Positions 50,138 to 59,516 are shown, counted from the first letter of the stretch. The stretch is DNA of 64,000 bases from JAFGGG01 sp964634205 (GCA_964634205.1 CAZWKE010000004.1:1-64000), one strand, 5' to 3'. Program-made: numbers and translations. Notes: generated by a model from the letters alone, not told the origin.

Positions 50138-51227
50138 TGTGATTCTCCCCGATCATCTCTATAAGTATCCGGGCAATCCTTTCCGTAGCGTGGGGTACAC
50201 CAAGGTTCGCGGCCGCCCGTGCCATATTTTTAAGATCCGTACCATTATCTAACAGATTTTTGATGGTTTCAAGGAGTTTTCGGCCGGTTATGGTTTCCTG
50301 CCGCAGCACCACCGCCGCACCGGCCTTCTTGAATATTTCCGCGTTGCGCAACTGGTCTCCGCGGCTGCCCGACGTTCCCAAAGGGACAAGAACAGCCGGG
50401 GTACCGGTGACCGCCAGTTCCCAGAGAGTGTTGGCCCCGGCACGGCTTATTACCAGATCCGCCGCGGCCAGAAAATGGGGAAGCTCAGGCCCGATAAAGG
50501 GAAACGCCCGGTAGTGCGGATACGAATGCCGCGGCAGGGGATGCCTGCGGCCCACCTGGTGAACCACAAACCAGTCTTTTTCAAGCTCCCCGATTATCTG
50601 TTTAATGAGCGTGTTGATTTCGGCGGCCCCCAGGCTGCCGCCCAGGACCAGGATGATTTTTTTTTCGGCCGGACAGCCCAACAGCGATCTCCCCGTTTGG
50701 GCGTCACCCTGTTCGATCTCAGGACGCACGGGATTGCCGCTGTATATCAGTTTTTTTTGGGCCGATCCGGAGAAATAACGCCCGGAATCCCTGAAAGAGG
50801 TCAGTACGCGATTGCAAAACTTTGCGTTGATTTTTGTAGCCAGACCCGGATCATAATCGGACTCATGGGTAACACTCGGGATCCCGAGTATGCGCGCGGC
50901 AAGCACCGGCGGCACACTGACAAACCCACCCTTGGAAAAAAGCAGTTTGGGCCGCAGCAAAAATAGATAAACCAATGAATAGATGATTCCGCCCACGAAT
51001 GTAAAAAGGTCTACTATGTTCCAAAGGGAAAAATATCTGCGCAGCTTTCCCGCGGGAATGCAGAGAAACCGGATGCCCTCTGAGCGTATAATCGAACGTT
51101 CCAAACCGTAGCGGGTACCGAGCCAATATATGGTACAGGGAACGGATTGCTGCAGCCGGCGTGCCACGGCCAGTCCGGGAAATACATGCCCGGCCGTGCC
51201 GCCGCCGGTAAAAATTATATTTCTCAT
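50130..51227 (-). CDS. murG: UDP-N-acetylglucosamine transferase MurG
   Basis: 365 residues. MurG adds GlcNAc from UDP-GlcNAc to lipid I to make lipid II. N-terminal glycine loop FTGGGTAGHVFPGLAVARRL and the C-terminal UDP-binding ISRAGANTLWELAVTGTPAV and LGTSGSRGDQLRNAEIF are diagnostic, with ILVLGGSLGAAEIN between. It is the first gene of the minus-strand run murG-cvpA-holB-kinase-NtrC and has no other peptidoglycan genes around it. Length is normal. Confidence 0.96.
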   Translation of the reverse strand: MRNIIFTGGGTAGHVFPGLAVARRLQQSVPCTIYWLGTRYGLERSIIRSEGIRFLCIPAGKLRRYFSLWNIVDLFTFVGGIIYSLVYLFLLRPKLLFSKGGFVSVPPVLAARILGIPSVTHESDYDPGLATKINAKFCNRVLTSFRDSGRYFSGSAQKKLIYSGNPVRPEIEQGDAQTGRSLLGCPAEKKIILVLGGSLGAAEINTLIKQIIGELEKDWFVVHQVGRRHPLPRHSYPHYRAFPFIGPELPHFLAAADLVISRAGANTLWELAVTGTPAVLVPLGTSGSRGDQLRNAEIFKKAGAAVVLRQETITGRKLLETIKNLLDNGTDLKNMARAAANLGVPHATERIARILIEMIGENHNA

Positions 51228-51293
51228 ACACTCCTTACTTTAAACATCATCAGTTTTGCGTTATATTTATCTATCGAAGGAGTTTAGCATAAC

Positions 51294-52067
51294 ATGAAAA
51301 AGAAAACTGTTGCAATTATCATGCTGATTTTATCGGGTTATTTTTTGTACGCGGACGGTCTTAAAAATTTTGAAGATGTGTTGAGTGCCCAGATTCTGCA
51401 AAACCTTTCCCAATATGGGGAGTTAAAGAATACATTTGATGATAAGGTACACCTGCGCTATTTTCCGGATGTGAAGCTGCGGGAAGTGATTAAGAAGCAG
51501 ATCAGGCAACTTAAGCCCATCTTTGGGATCGAGGTCCTGCTGACCTATAAAATGAAAGGAAAGGATTTTTCCGCTGAAAAGCAGCGCCTGGCCCTGTATA
51601 ATATTCTGCGTTCCATCAGTACCTTGAAGGGAATTCAATACTATTCCCAAAGTCGCGGTCGTATGCGCATAATGTTCCACGACGCCTACATCGTTGATTC
51701 CCCGGACACAAAGAAAAAACTGCCGGACCGCCTGGTGGATATAATCCCGGCCTACAGTACGCTGTATATCTACCAGGACGATTCCTCGTTCGGACAGAAT
51801 ATCTTTGAGACCGTCTATTACGCAGAGGACGGGTATTTCTTAATGAAAATGGAAAATCTCACCAAGATCTGGTACGGGATCATCCCCCTGATAGATCCCC
51901 ATCACCTGAATTATATCATTTTTATCTATCCCAAAGGAGATACCATTCTGTTTTACTCGGTGGTGTGTGTGAATGCCTTTAATCTTTTCGGCATCGCGGA
52001 AAGCAGAACGGCTTCTTTTTACAACAGGATAAAGGCCCTCTATGCCTGGTTTCTTTCCCAACTGTAA
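51294..52067 (+). CDS. Exported protein, paralogue of the gene at 29184
   Basis: 257 residues with a signal peptide (AIIMLILSGYFLYADG). Motifs shared with the island protein are LKGIQYYSQSRGRMRIMFHD in the middle, LNYIIFIYPKGDTILFYSV and a C-terminal FYNRIKALYAWFLSQL. It has no enzyme motif that I recognise and looks like a member of a spirochaetal secreted family, possibly DUF6675. It has its own ribosome-binding site (AAGGAG) and is divergent from murG across 66 bp. The GC and codon use are those of the chromosome, unlike the paralogue. Confidence 0.78.
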   Translation: MKKKTVAIIMLILSGYFLYADGLKNFEDVLSAQILQNLSQYGELKNTFDDKVHLRYFPDVKLREVIKKQIRQLKPIFGIEVLLTYKMKGKDFSAEKQRLALYNILRSISTLKGIQYYSQSRGRMRIMFHDAYIVDSPDTKKKLPDRLVDIIPAYSTLYIYQDDSSFGQNIFETVYYAEDGYFLMKMENLTKIWYGIIPLIDPHHLNYIIFIYPKGDTILFYSVVCVNAFNLFGIAESRTASFYNRIKALYAWFLSQL

Positions 52068-52147
52068 GAGAAGCATATGTCTGTATGAAAAAGTCGCCCG
52101 GCGGCGCGGTACACGCGGACCCTTTGGCGGCGGTTGAGGGAGGTTGT

Positions 52148-53179
52148 CTACTCCAGGCAGACCCTGTTTCTGCCCTGTTGCTTGGCCAGGTACATGGCCT
52201 TGTCCGCGCGTTCTATCCATTTCTCACGGGACTCGTTTGAGCGGTACTGGGATATGCCCAGCGAGATGGTGATCTTGATCTCTTCGTCGGCGCATTCCAT
52301 GATTGAGTTTTCAATTTCTTTGCGAAACCGCTCCCCGATGGTGTATGCCTGCATCAGGTTGGTGTTGGGCAGGATGATAAAAAACTCCTCCCCGCCGTAG
52401 CGACCGGCATAATCATATTTTCGCAGCTGGTTTCGGAGTCTTTTGCCGATTTCACGGATTACCCCGTCTCCGCATTGGTGCCCGAAATTGTCGTTTATCT
52501 CTTTAAAATGATCGATATCAAGCATTATACCGGTCAGTGGGATAAGCGCCCTGATGGCCCGTTCAATCTCTATATCGATGCGGTTGAACAAACTCATTCT
52601 GTTTAACAAGCCGGAGAGGGTATCGTACATGGCGATTTTCTCCAACTCTTTTTTCTTGCGTTTCAGTTCCTTGTTCTGCCGGGTGATGTTTTTAAAGGCT
52701 TTTTTCAAATACAGGTTCTGGTCAAGAATTTTAGACGAAAGCTGCTCTTCCTGAAAAACCGCGTTTTTCAGGAAATCGCGTTCCTCATAGACACTGATCT
52801 GCTTGTTCAACCGGATAATGGCGGCCTTGACGCGGGCCTTTATCTCCAGACTGTTTACGGGACGTTTGATAAAATCATCCCCGCCCCATTCCATGAGATG
52901 CTGCATCACCTTTTTGTTTTTAGAGTCTGAAATAAACAGAAGCTGTAACGGTTTGTTGTAGTACCGTTTATGGATATCCTTGCAAAGCTGTTCCACCTGT
53001 TTGGGTTCAACATTGATATTAATGAGAATAATCTGGATATCCTTTTTATCGATAATTGTCAGCGCGTCTTTCGTGGAATCGCTTAAAAACAACTCATACC
53101 CGTTTTGTGAGAGATGCTTTGATAATAACTCACCGTCTGCTTGCTCGTGTTCCACAAGCAATATGTTTACCTTTTGCAT
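52148..53179 (-). CDS. Diguanylate cyclase with a degenerate receiver
   Basis: 343 residues. The N-terminal receiver-like domain (1-125) has asparagine where the phospho-acceptor should be (IILININVEP) and E-H instead of the acidic pair (LLVEHEQ), so phosphate control is unlikely. A coiled coil (about 130-180) leads to a GGDEF domain (about 185-343): YDTLSGLLNRMSLFNRIDIE, MLDIDHFKEINDNFGHQ and the active-site loop AGRYGGEEFFI. The product-inhibition site RxxD (RKYD) lies five residues before GGEEF, so the enzyme should make c-di-GMP and be feedback-controlled. It converges with the gene at 51294. Confidence 0.94.
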   Translation of the reverse strand: MQKVNILLVEHEQADGELLSKHLSQNGYELFLSDSTKDALTIIDKKDIQIILININVEPKQVEQLCKDIHKRYYNKPLQLLFISDSKNKKVMQHLMEWGGDDFIKRPVNSLEIKARVKAAIIRLNKQISVYEERDFLKNAVFQEEQLSSKILDQNLYLKKAFKNITRQNKELKRKKKELEKIAMYDTLSGLLNRMSLFNRIDIEIERAIRALIPLTGIMLDIDHFKEINDNFGHQCGDGVIREIGKRLRNQLRKYDYAGRYGGEEFFIILPNTNLMQAYTIGERFRKEIENSIMECADEEIKITISLGISQYRSNESREKWIERADKAMYLAKQQGRNRVCLE

Positions 53180-53305
53180 TTCCTTCCCAAAACCTTATCA
53201 ATAATTCGCCGGGTCAACGTTTGAGGATTGTATTTTATAATAGTCGTTTTTTATCTACCTATAGTATACTATGTTTCTTATAATTAATCTCATTTTTTTT
53301 AAAAC

Positions 53306-53334
53306 TTGACAAGTAGGTAGGCATATATTATGTT
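53306..53334 (+). promoter_or_regulatory. Promoter of the M48 peptidase gene
   Basis: Perfect TTGACA (53306-53311), 17-bp spacer, TATGTT (53329-53334, four of six). The start codon follows about 40 bp downstream. Confidence 0.5.
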
Positions 53335-53375
53335 CATTTTATTAATGCGTTTTTTTCGGCAAAAAAGGACATAAA

Positions 53376-54410
53376 ATGGGAAAAGATCTTACACCTGCCA
53401 TAAAATATCTGACGGATATCAGTCCCAAGGCCTGGGAGCACCCTGCAGACCGGGCGGCGCTGCTGGCCCTGAAACAGATACCGGTTATCGACGAGATAAT
53501 AAAGAAGCTGTTCGGAACAACATTCGAACGCGCCATACGAATGCTGTTTCTGGCCTCTTCCGTGCGGGTAACCCCCCGGCAGTTTTCCAAAATACACACC
53601 CTCTATGTGGAGGCCTGTGCCCGGCTGGATGTAAAGCAGGTCCCGGAACTCTATATAACCCAGAATCCGGACTGGAATGCCATGGCCGTGGGAGTGGATA
53701 CCCCGATAATTGTGTTTCATTCGGCGTTTTTAAAGGACCTTTCGGATAATGAGATAATAGCGGTATTGGGACACGAGCTGAGCCACTGTTTAAGCGGGCA
53801 TGTGCTGTATAAAACACTGCTCTGGCTGCTGCTGTCGATTCCGCTGCAGCTCATGGGGATGTTCGGCCTGGATGCCGCCATCCGGCTGGTGATCATGGCC
53901 CTGATGGAATGGGACCGTAAAAGTGAACTGAGTGCGGACAGGGCCGGACTGTTGGCCGCCCAGAACGCGGACGCATGTTTTACCCTGGAGATGAAACTGG
54001 CGGGCGGCCCGGATACGGACAAAATGAATATTAATGAGTTTTTTCTGCAGGCCGAGGAGTACGATAAAGGCGGTGATGTCCTGGACAGCCTCTATAAAAT
54101 GTTCAACATTCTGAACAGAACCCATCCATTTCCGGTGATGCGCCTGGCCGAGTTGAAAACATGGATCGACAGGGGAGAGTACAGCAAGATCATGGACGGG
54201 CAGTACCCGCGGCGCGGTGCCGAGGGGCCGGAGGATCTGTTCAAGCAGGCTCAAGAGGCGGCCGATCAGTACAAGGAAGACCTTAAACATTCAAAAGATC
54301 CTCTTGCCGGTATCGTTTCCGAACTGGTAAAGGACGCCGAACCGATTGCCAACCAGGTGAAGGATTTTTTTGATAATCTCTTGGGTGGTAAAAGCGGGGA
54401 GAAACAATAA
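53376..54410 (+). CDS. M48-family zinc metallopeptidase, membrane-associated
   Basis: 344 residues. The HExxH motif is His133-Glu134-x-x-His137 (VLGHELSHCLSGHVL), with the third zinc ligand in the conserved ELSADRAGLLA. A hydrophobic stretch after the motif (TLLWLLLSIPLQLMGMFGLD) probably inserts in the membrane. The N-terminal 100 residues carry no signal peptide, so the domain is likely on the inner face or associated peripherally. The C-terminal tail (about 280-344) is acidic and helical. HtpX-like quality control is suggested by the family, though the exact branch differs. Confidence 0.92.
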   Translation: MGKDLTPAIKYLTDISPKAWEHPADRAALLALKQIPVIDEIIKKLFGTTFERAIRMLFLASSVRVTPRQFSKIHTLYVEACARLDVKQVPELYITQNPDWNAMAVGVDTPIIVFHSAFLKDLSDNEIIAVLGHELSHCLSGHVLYKTLLWLLLSIPLQLMGMFGLDAAIRLVIMALMEWDRKSELSADRAGLLAAQNADACFTLEMKLAGGPDTDKMNINEFFLQAEEYDKGGDVLDSLYKMFNILNRTHPFPVMRLAELKTWIDRGEYSKIMDGQYPRRGAEGPEDLFKQAQEAADQYKEDLKHSKDPLAGIVSELVKDAEPIANQVKDFFDNLLGGKSGEKQ

Positions 54411-54433
54411 ACGCTTCGGGGAGACGCCTCCGC

Positions 54434-55438
54434 TTAAAGCATATCCCCCAGAACGGCATGCGCCTCTTTAAGATGTGCCTTGGCCGCCTGGTGCCATTTA
54501 TACCAGTGCGATTCGCTAAATCCGGGCCGCGGCCGCAGCACGGGTTTTTCCATGACCTTGGTTTTATACAGTAATTGATCGCGCAGCCAGGAGAACTTGT
54601 CGTAATTCTTGAATGAGTCTTCCAGCATGGACTCATTCTCGTTATAGAAGGTAGCCTGCCTGATCCATTCGTATTTGTTGTATTCCAGCAGGTATTCGTC
54701 AACGATATAATTAAGAATCCGTTCCTTCATCCGCTCATTGCGTTCATCAAAAGGCCCGATCAGCTGCTTTAAGCGTGCGCGCAGCCACTCCCAGCCGTCG
54801 GCGGACTTCCCGCTTAAGGCGCACAGGTGAGTATAAATATGCTGTGCCGCCTTTAAAAAGCGCTGCTCATTATCGATGTACCGGTATTCACCGTCGATCC
54901 GGGGATCGATCCATTTTCCCGTGATAATATCCGGTTGACTGATGGCCTCGGCGTGCCCCACCTTGGGGATCAGGGCCTCGGCACCCGTGCCGTCAACACT
55001 CAGGCTGTTCCATTCCTCGTTCATTCCGCTGAAGTTCTGGTGGGCCCATGAGTCCGCGTAGGTATGCAGGGCAATCCCGATGCGATACAGGTTTTTGCTG
55101 GCCATGGCCCGCTGCAGTAGCCGGGTTACCGGCGCGGAACCCGGTGTACAATTATAGGGATTGGTTTTCTTGTCTTTTCTTTTACAGCCCGGGTAGGTGG
55201 TGTCTCCGGGGAAGAAATGGAAGGGAATATAAACGTGTTTGGGGAACCAGTCACCCCACCAGCCGTAGTTCTGGGTGGCGATGGTTTCGTATACCAGGCC
55301 GTCATCCTTTACCACATGGGCTACCAGGTTGTTGTCCACGTACTGGGAGGAGTAGGAGATGGTGATGCAGTCCTGCTCATCCAACCCCGCGTCCTTACAG
55401 AGCACATACAGGATGTAATAATGGAACTCAATATTCAT
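54434..55438 (-). CDS. DUF6765-like protein, histidine-rich
   Basis: 334 residues. It begins MNIEFHYYILYVLCKDAGL and has SYSSQYVDNN and the histidine segment IALHTYADSWAHQNFSGM, an arrangement of His and Asp that resembles zinc-dependent phospholipase C/nuclease folds. I match it to the DUF6765 family by these motifs; the activity is unknown. There is no clear signal peptide. It lies 40 bp downstream of the DUF445 gene and is the last gene in the htrA-uvrB-lipoprotein-DUF445 run. Confidence 0.75.
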   Translation of the reverse strand: MNIEFHYYILYVLCKDAGLDEQDCITISYSSQYVDNNLVAHVVKDDGLVYETIATQNYGWWGDWFPKHVYIPFHFFPGDTTYPGCKRKDKKTNPYNCTPGSAPVTRLLQRAMASKNLYRIGIALHTYADSWAHQNFSGMNEEWNSLSVDGTGAEALIPKVGHAEAISQPDIITGKWIDPRIDGEYRYIDNEQRFLKAAQHIYTHLCALSGKSADGWEWLRARLKQLIGPFDERNERMKERILNYIVDEYLLEYNKYEWIRQATFYNENESMLEDSFKNYDKFSWLRDQLLYKTKVMEKPVLRPRPGFSESHWYKWHQAAKAHLKEAHAVLGDML

Positions 55439-55478
55439 ATTAATAATGTATTCAGTCCCGCTACGATAATCAATCCAA

Positions 55479-57041
55479 TTATCCCACCAGCCTGGTGATC
55501 ATCTGGCTGAAGCCGATGATGGCGCCGAGCAGCGCGCCGAAGACGTTTATCCACTTCAACTGGCGGGCAATGACCATTAAAAGCAGCCCTTCCACATCGG
55601 CAACGTCGAGCTCATTGATTTTATTTTCCACCAACTCCCGGATATTGAGACCTTGAATCATCTCCGGCACTTTTGCCTGCAGCATGGAATTAATGGTATT
55701 GACCAGGTATTCGTCTATTTCCTTCCGGCGTGTATTGTCTATGCCCACAAACTCTCCCAGGGTGACATCGGGCTTGTCATCCGCAAAACCGAACAGCAGG
55801 GAACCGATTTTTTCCGCCGTATTCCCGGCAAACTCGCGTCTTTCTATTATGCGCAGAAAAAAATCCACGATTTTCTCCGGAGTAAGCCCCAGATAATCAC
55901 CGGTAAGCTCACCCAGGGTAAGGGAACCGTTTTTTTCCAGAAAATCTTTGATCCTGCCGTACAGTTTTTTTTCCGCGTCCTGTTTACGCAGGTATTCCCA
56001 GATTTTTTTTACCAGGGACCCGGCCTTGGCGGATAGTTCCTCCGGACTCTGTTTAAACAATGATCCTATCTCTTTTTTCCTCCAGTTTAAAATGGCCTTT
56101 TTCACCACGGTTACCACCTGGGCCTGCTGTTGTTCATCATTCAGCAGTTCTTCAAAATATTTCAGTACCTCTTCAACAATCTCGGGCATTTTTTCCTGGA
56201 TGGTCACATCATACTGGGCCACGGAAACAATAAAGCGCTGGAATATATTGAGTTTTTCCAGGATGTTGCTGACCAGACGTTTACCCCTGGTTTCAAGCTC
56301 CCTTCTGATATGGGCCCGGCGCAGCCAGGCGATCAGTGAGCCGCTTAAGGAGGGCAGGGCCGATTGGAAAAGCCGGGTGATGATCTCAACGAGCTCTTCG
56401 GGAATCACCGCGGCAAGGGTTTTCTTTTGCCCGGTCAAAGTGCCGAGCCAGGTCTGAACTCTTTTTATCAGCCGGTCCCTGGCGTCATCCCCGGCGAGAA
56501 ACGAGTGCAGTTTCTCGGACAGGTACCGCTCCAGGTTCAATTCATTCACAAGCGCAGTAAGTTGTTTTTCCGCCAGTCCGGAAAAAAGGTGTGTCAGCAA
56601 TTTATTTGCAATCGTATAAAAGCTGTCGGAGCTTAAGAATGTCCTCAGGGTCCCTACAATGAACTCCTCAAAACGGCCTCCGATCACCGGAACGGTACTT
56701 TGTTTCAGGGCGGACAGCGGGGTGTCAAGCAGGGTGCCGGTGGCGTCCGCCACGGTCTTCTCCAGGGTCTGCTGGAACTGAAGCGAACCGAGCTGCTTCT
56801 TTACCGCGTCTTTGGTAATCAGCTGTTCGGAAACCATACGGCCGATACTTTCCGCGAGTTTGTAGCGTTGGCGGGGAATGATACCGGGGGTAAAGGGGAT
56901 CCGTATGCCCAGAATCCGTTTTTCGGTCAGGGGCCGAAAGAGCATTTTTATGGCGATGGCATTGGTAATATAGCCGATAGCAGCCCCGACAATCGGGGGG
57001 AGCAGCCAGGGGATGAGAGAAAGCAGGGTCTGGGTCGTCAT
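55479..57041 (-). CDS. DUF445 family membrane protein
   Basis: 520 residues from the ATG at 57041, which overlaps the stop of the upstream lipoprotein (ATGA). N-terminal membrane hairpin LLPPIVGAAIGYITNAIAIK with the family motif MLFRPLTEKRILGIRIPFTPG, RQRYKLAESIGRMVSEQLI, a long helical middle of repeated LLxxLFxx units, and a C-terminal helix (LLGAIIGFSQMITRLV). The family is widespread and its role is unknown. Length is about normal for the Firmicute/spirochaete type. Confidence 0.88.
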   Translation of the reverse strand: MTTQTLLSLIPWLLPPIVGAAIGYITNAIAIKMLFRPLTEKRILGIRIPFTPGIIPRQRYKLAESIGRMVSEQLITKDAVKKQLGSLQFQQTLEKTVADATGTLLDTPLSALKQSTVPVIGGRFEEFIVGTLRTFLSSDSFYTIANKLLTHLFSGLAEKQLTALVNELNLERYLSEKLHSFLAGDDARDRLIKRVQTWLGTLTGQKKTLAAVIPEELVEIITRLFQSALPSLSGSLIAWLRRAHIRRELETRGKRLVSNILEKLNIFQRFIVSVAQYDVTIQEKMPEIVEEVLKYFEELLNDEQQQAQVVTVVKKAILNWRKKEIGSLFKQSPEELSAKAGSLVKKIWEYLRKQDAEKKLYGRIKDFLEKNGSLTLGELTGDYLGLTPEKIVDFFLRIIERREFAGNTAEKIGSLLFGFADDKPDVTLGEFVGIDNTRRKEIDEYLVNTINSMLQAKVPEMIQGLNIRELVENKINELDVADVEGLLLMVIARQLKWINVFGALLGAIIGFSQMITRLVG

Positions 57042-57424
57042 CGCAGCTCTTCGGCGTAGTCGAGGGCCTCGGATTCGGAGTTGAAAAATACCAGGTCCCG
57101 GCCTACCACCCAACCCCTTATTCCCTTTACTTCAATCTCGTACCAGGTGTTGTTCTGTTCGGTTGATTCATCTTTGGGTTCGGTCTGTGACAGAATCCTC
57201 ACCACCGCGCCCATGCCGGTTGAACCGAGCATCTCCGCATCCTTTATGGGTCTGGCCCTGATCCGCAGGTAATCGATCTTGATTACCGCCCATTTGGAAT
57301 ATGAGGAGATGATGGGAGTGGTGGGGAGGGCAATCCGTCCGGCCTTTTTATCCTGGCCACAGCAAAAAAACAGTGTCGTAAGCAGCATGAGTGTCGATAA
57401 CATAAATAATAAGCGTCCGGGCAT
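57038..57424 (-). CDS. SH3-domain lipoprotein
   Basis: 128 residues from the ATG at 57424; the frame is open upstream to 57478 but those codons lack a ribosome-binding site, whereas GGAAAGG precedes 57424. A lipoprotein signal ends in LFFCCG. An SH3b-like domain (about 50-110) has the pattern YLRIRARPIKDAEMLGST, GAVVRILSQTE and WYEIEVKGIRGWVVGRDL. SH3b domains commonly bind peptidoglycan or proteins. The stop overlaps the DUF445 start, so the two are coupled. Confidence 0.82.
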   Translation of the reverse strand: MPGRLLFMLSTLMLLTTLFFCCGQDKKAGRIALPTTPIISSYSKWAVIKIDYLRIRARPIKDAEMLGSTGMGAVVRILSQTEPKDESTEQNNTWYEIEVKGIRGWVVGRDLVFFNSESEALDYAEELR

Positions 57425-57458
57425 TGTAACCTTTCCGATTCCGGTAATACTCTCCGTT

Positions 57459-57487
57459 ATAGTATTAAAAAATAGCACATTTGTCCA
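57459..57487 (-). promoter_or_regulatory. Candidate promoter between uvrB and the SH3 lipoprotein
   Basis: On the minus strand TGGACA (57487-57482), 17-bp spacer, TACTAT (57464-57459). It would start a transcript within the 72-bp gap after uvrB, before the lipoprotein ATG at 57424. Confidence 0.35.
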
Positions 57488-57496
57488 TTATTGATA

Positions 57497-59485
57497 TTAT
57501 TGAAACATTTCCTTGACCCGCGTAATTTCATCACGAATCACGGCCGCCCTTTCGAACTCAAGGTCCTTGGCCAGCTGCAGCATCTCGTTTTCCAAAATCT
57601 TTAAGTACGCGTTTCTCTGTTTGGGAACGAGCACATTATAGTTGTTTTTAATCAGATCCAAAGTAAACTTTTCGGACTCCTGTTTTTCCTGCTGCTTGCG
57701 CACAAGGATGTCCTGGATGGCCTTGCTGATGGTTTTCGGGGTAATGCCGTGGATCTTGTTGTACTCGGCCTGAATCTGCCGGCGGCGGTTGGTTTCATCC
57801 AGTGCCTCGCGCATGGCCGTACTGACGCGGTCGGCGTACATAATCACCTTGCCGTTTACATTCCGCGCGGCCCTCCCGATGATCTGGATCAGGGAGGTGG
57901 TGGAACGCAGGAACCCGATTTTGTCCGCGTCCAGAATGGCGATAAACGATACCTCGGGCAGGTCAAGCCCCTCGCGCAGCAGGTTGATACCGACCAGCAC
58001 GTCACACTCACCCGTGCGCAGAGATTTGAGGATCTCCACCCGCTCGATCGTCTCTATCTCCGAATGCAGGTAGCGTACTTTCAGGCCGAGCTCCAGCAGA
58101 TAATCGGTGAGGTCCTCCGCCATTTTTTTGGTGAGGGTGGTGATCAGACTTCTTTCACCATTGGTTATCCGCCGGGTCACCTCACTGAAGATGTCCTCGA
58201 GCTGCCCTTTGGAGGGACGGATTTCAACCTCGGGGTCCAACAGCCCGGTCGGCCGGATAAGCTGTTCCACCACTTGTGAGGATTTTTCCAGTTCATATTT
58301 CTGGGGGGTGGCGGTAACAAAGATACTCCGGCACATCAGGTCCTCAAACTCCTTATAATACAGGGGCCGGTTGTCCAGGGCCGAGGGCAGCCTGAACCCG
58401 TAATCCACCAGCGACTGCTTGCGCGAACGATCGCCCTCATACATCCCCCCGATCTGGGGAACGGTCACATGCGCTTCATCAATGAAGGTCAGGAACGGGT
58501 CGGGAAAGAAATCGATCAGTACGGCCGGGCGTTCCCCCGCTTCTCTCCCGCTTAAATGACGGGAGTAGTTTTCTATGCCCGCGCAGTAGCCCATCTCCTG
58601 CAGCATCTCCAAATCGTATTCGGTCCGTGTTTTCAGGCGTTCGGCTTCCAGCAGCTTGCCCGCGTCATGAAGCTCCCGGTAGCGCTGCTTCAGCTCCTCG
58701 GTTATTTGTGCAATAGCCCGTTTTACCCGCTCTTCCGGCATAACAAAGTATTTGGCCGGGTAGATGATACAGGAATCGAGTTCTTCCAGGGTCTCGCCTG
58801 ACAGCGGATTAATTGAACGGATGCGTTCCACCTCATTCCCGAAAAACTCGAGACGCAGGGCGTTTTTGGAATAAGAAAGAAATACCTCTATGACATCGCC
58901 GCGGACCCTGAAGTTCCCCCGCTCCAGCACGGCGTCGTTCCGCTCATACTGCAGGGAGATGAGTTTTTTCAAAATTTCGCGGTAGTTGTAATGTGAACCG
59001 CGGGAGAGCTCGATGCGCATGTTGCGATAGTCACTGGGATTGCCGATCCCGTAAATACAGGAAACCGAGGCCACAACAATGACGTCTTTACGGCTTAAAA
59101 GCGAGGTGGTGGCCGCCAGCCGCATGCGGTCGATCTCCTGGTTTATGGAAGAGTCCTTTTCGATATACAGGTCCTGTTTGGCCACGTATGCTTCGGGTTG
59201 ATAATAATCATAGTACGAGACAAAGTATTCCACGGCGTTGTTGGGAAAAAATCCGCTGAACTCCCGGTACAGCTGCGCCGCCAGGGTTTTGTTATGCGAT
59301 ATTATCAGCGTGGGCAGCTGCACCTGTTCGATGATCTTGGCCATGGTGTAGGTTTTGCCCGAGCCGGTTACGCCTTTCAGGGTTTGAAAAGTCAACTTGT
59401 CCGTCACCCCCCTGCTTAAGGCGCGGATCGCCTGCTCCTGGTCTCCGGCCGGTGAAAATGACGATACTACTTGGAAACGAATCAT
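57497..59485 (-). CDS. uvrB: UvrABC excinuclease subunit B
   Basis: 662 residues. Walker A LKGVTGSGKTYTMAKI, the beta-hairpin region around SYYDYYQPEAYV, DEAHVTVPQIGGMYEGDR, helicase motif VGINLLREGLDLPEV, QIIGRAARNVNGK, and the C-terminal UVR motif (LEFERAAVIRDEI). UvrB verifies DNA damage handed over by UvrA and positions UvrC. The ribosome-binding site AAGGAG is 4 bases from the ATG. It lies 31 bp downstream of the htrA-like gene in the same direction. Confidence 0.97.
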   Translation of the reverse strand: MIRFQVVSSFSPAGDQEQAIRALSRGVTDKLTFQTLKGVTGSGKTYTMAKIIEQVQLPTLIISHNKTLAAQLYREFSGFFPNNAVEYFVSYYDYYQPEAYVAKQDLYIEKDSSINQEIDRMRLAATTSLLSRKDVIVVASVSCIYGIGNPSDYRNMRIELSRGSHYNYREILKKLISLQYERNDAVLERGNFRVRGDVIEVFLSYSKNALRLEFFGNEVERIRSINPLSGETLEELDSCIIYPAKYFVMPEERVKRAIAQITEELKQRYRELHDAGKLLEAERLKTRTEYDLEMLQEMGYCAGIENYSRHLSGREAGERPAVLIDFFPDPFLTFIDEAHVTVPQIGGMYEGDRSRKQSLVDYGFRLPSALDNRPLYYKEFEDLMCRSIFVTATPQKYELEKSSQVVEQLIRPTGLLDPEVEIRPSKGQLEDIFSEVTRRITNGERSLITTLTKKMAEDLTDYLLELGLKVRYLHSEIETIERVEILKSLRTGECDVLVGINLLREGLDLPEVSFIAILDADKIGFLRSTTSLIQIIGRAARNVNGKVIMYADRVSTAMREALDETNRRRQIQAEYNKIHGITPKTISKAIQDILVRKQQEKQESEKFTLDLIKNNYNVLVPKQRNAYLKILENEMLQLAKDLEFERAAVIRDEITRVKEMFQ

Positions 59486-59516
59486 TTTACTCCTTAAGGG
59501 TATTCTAAATTATTTA

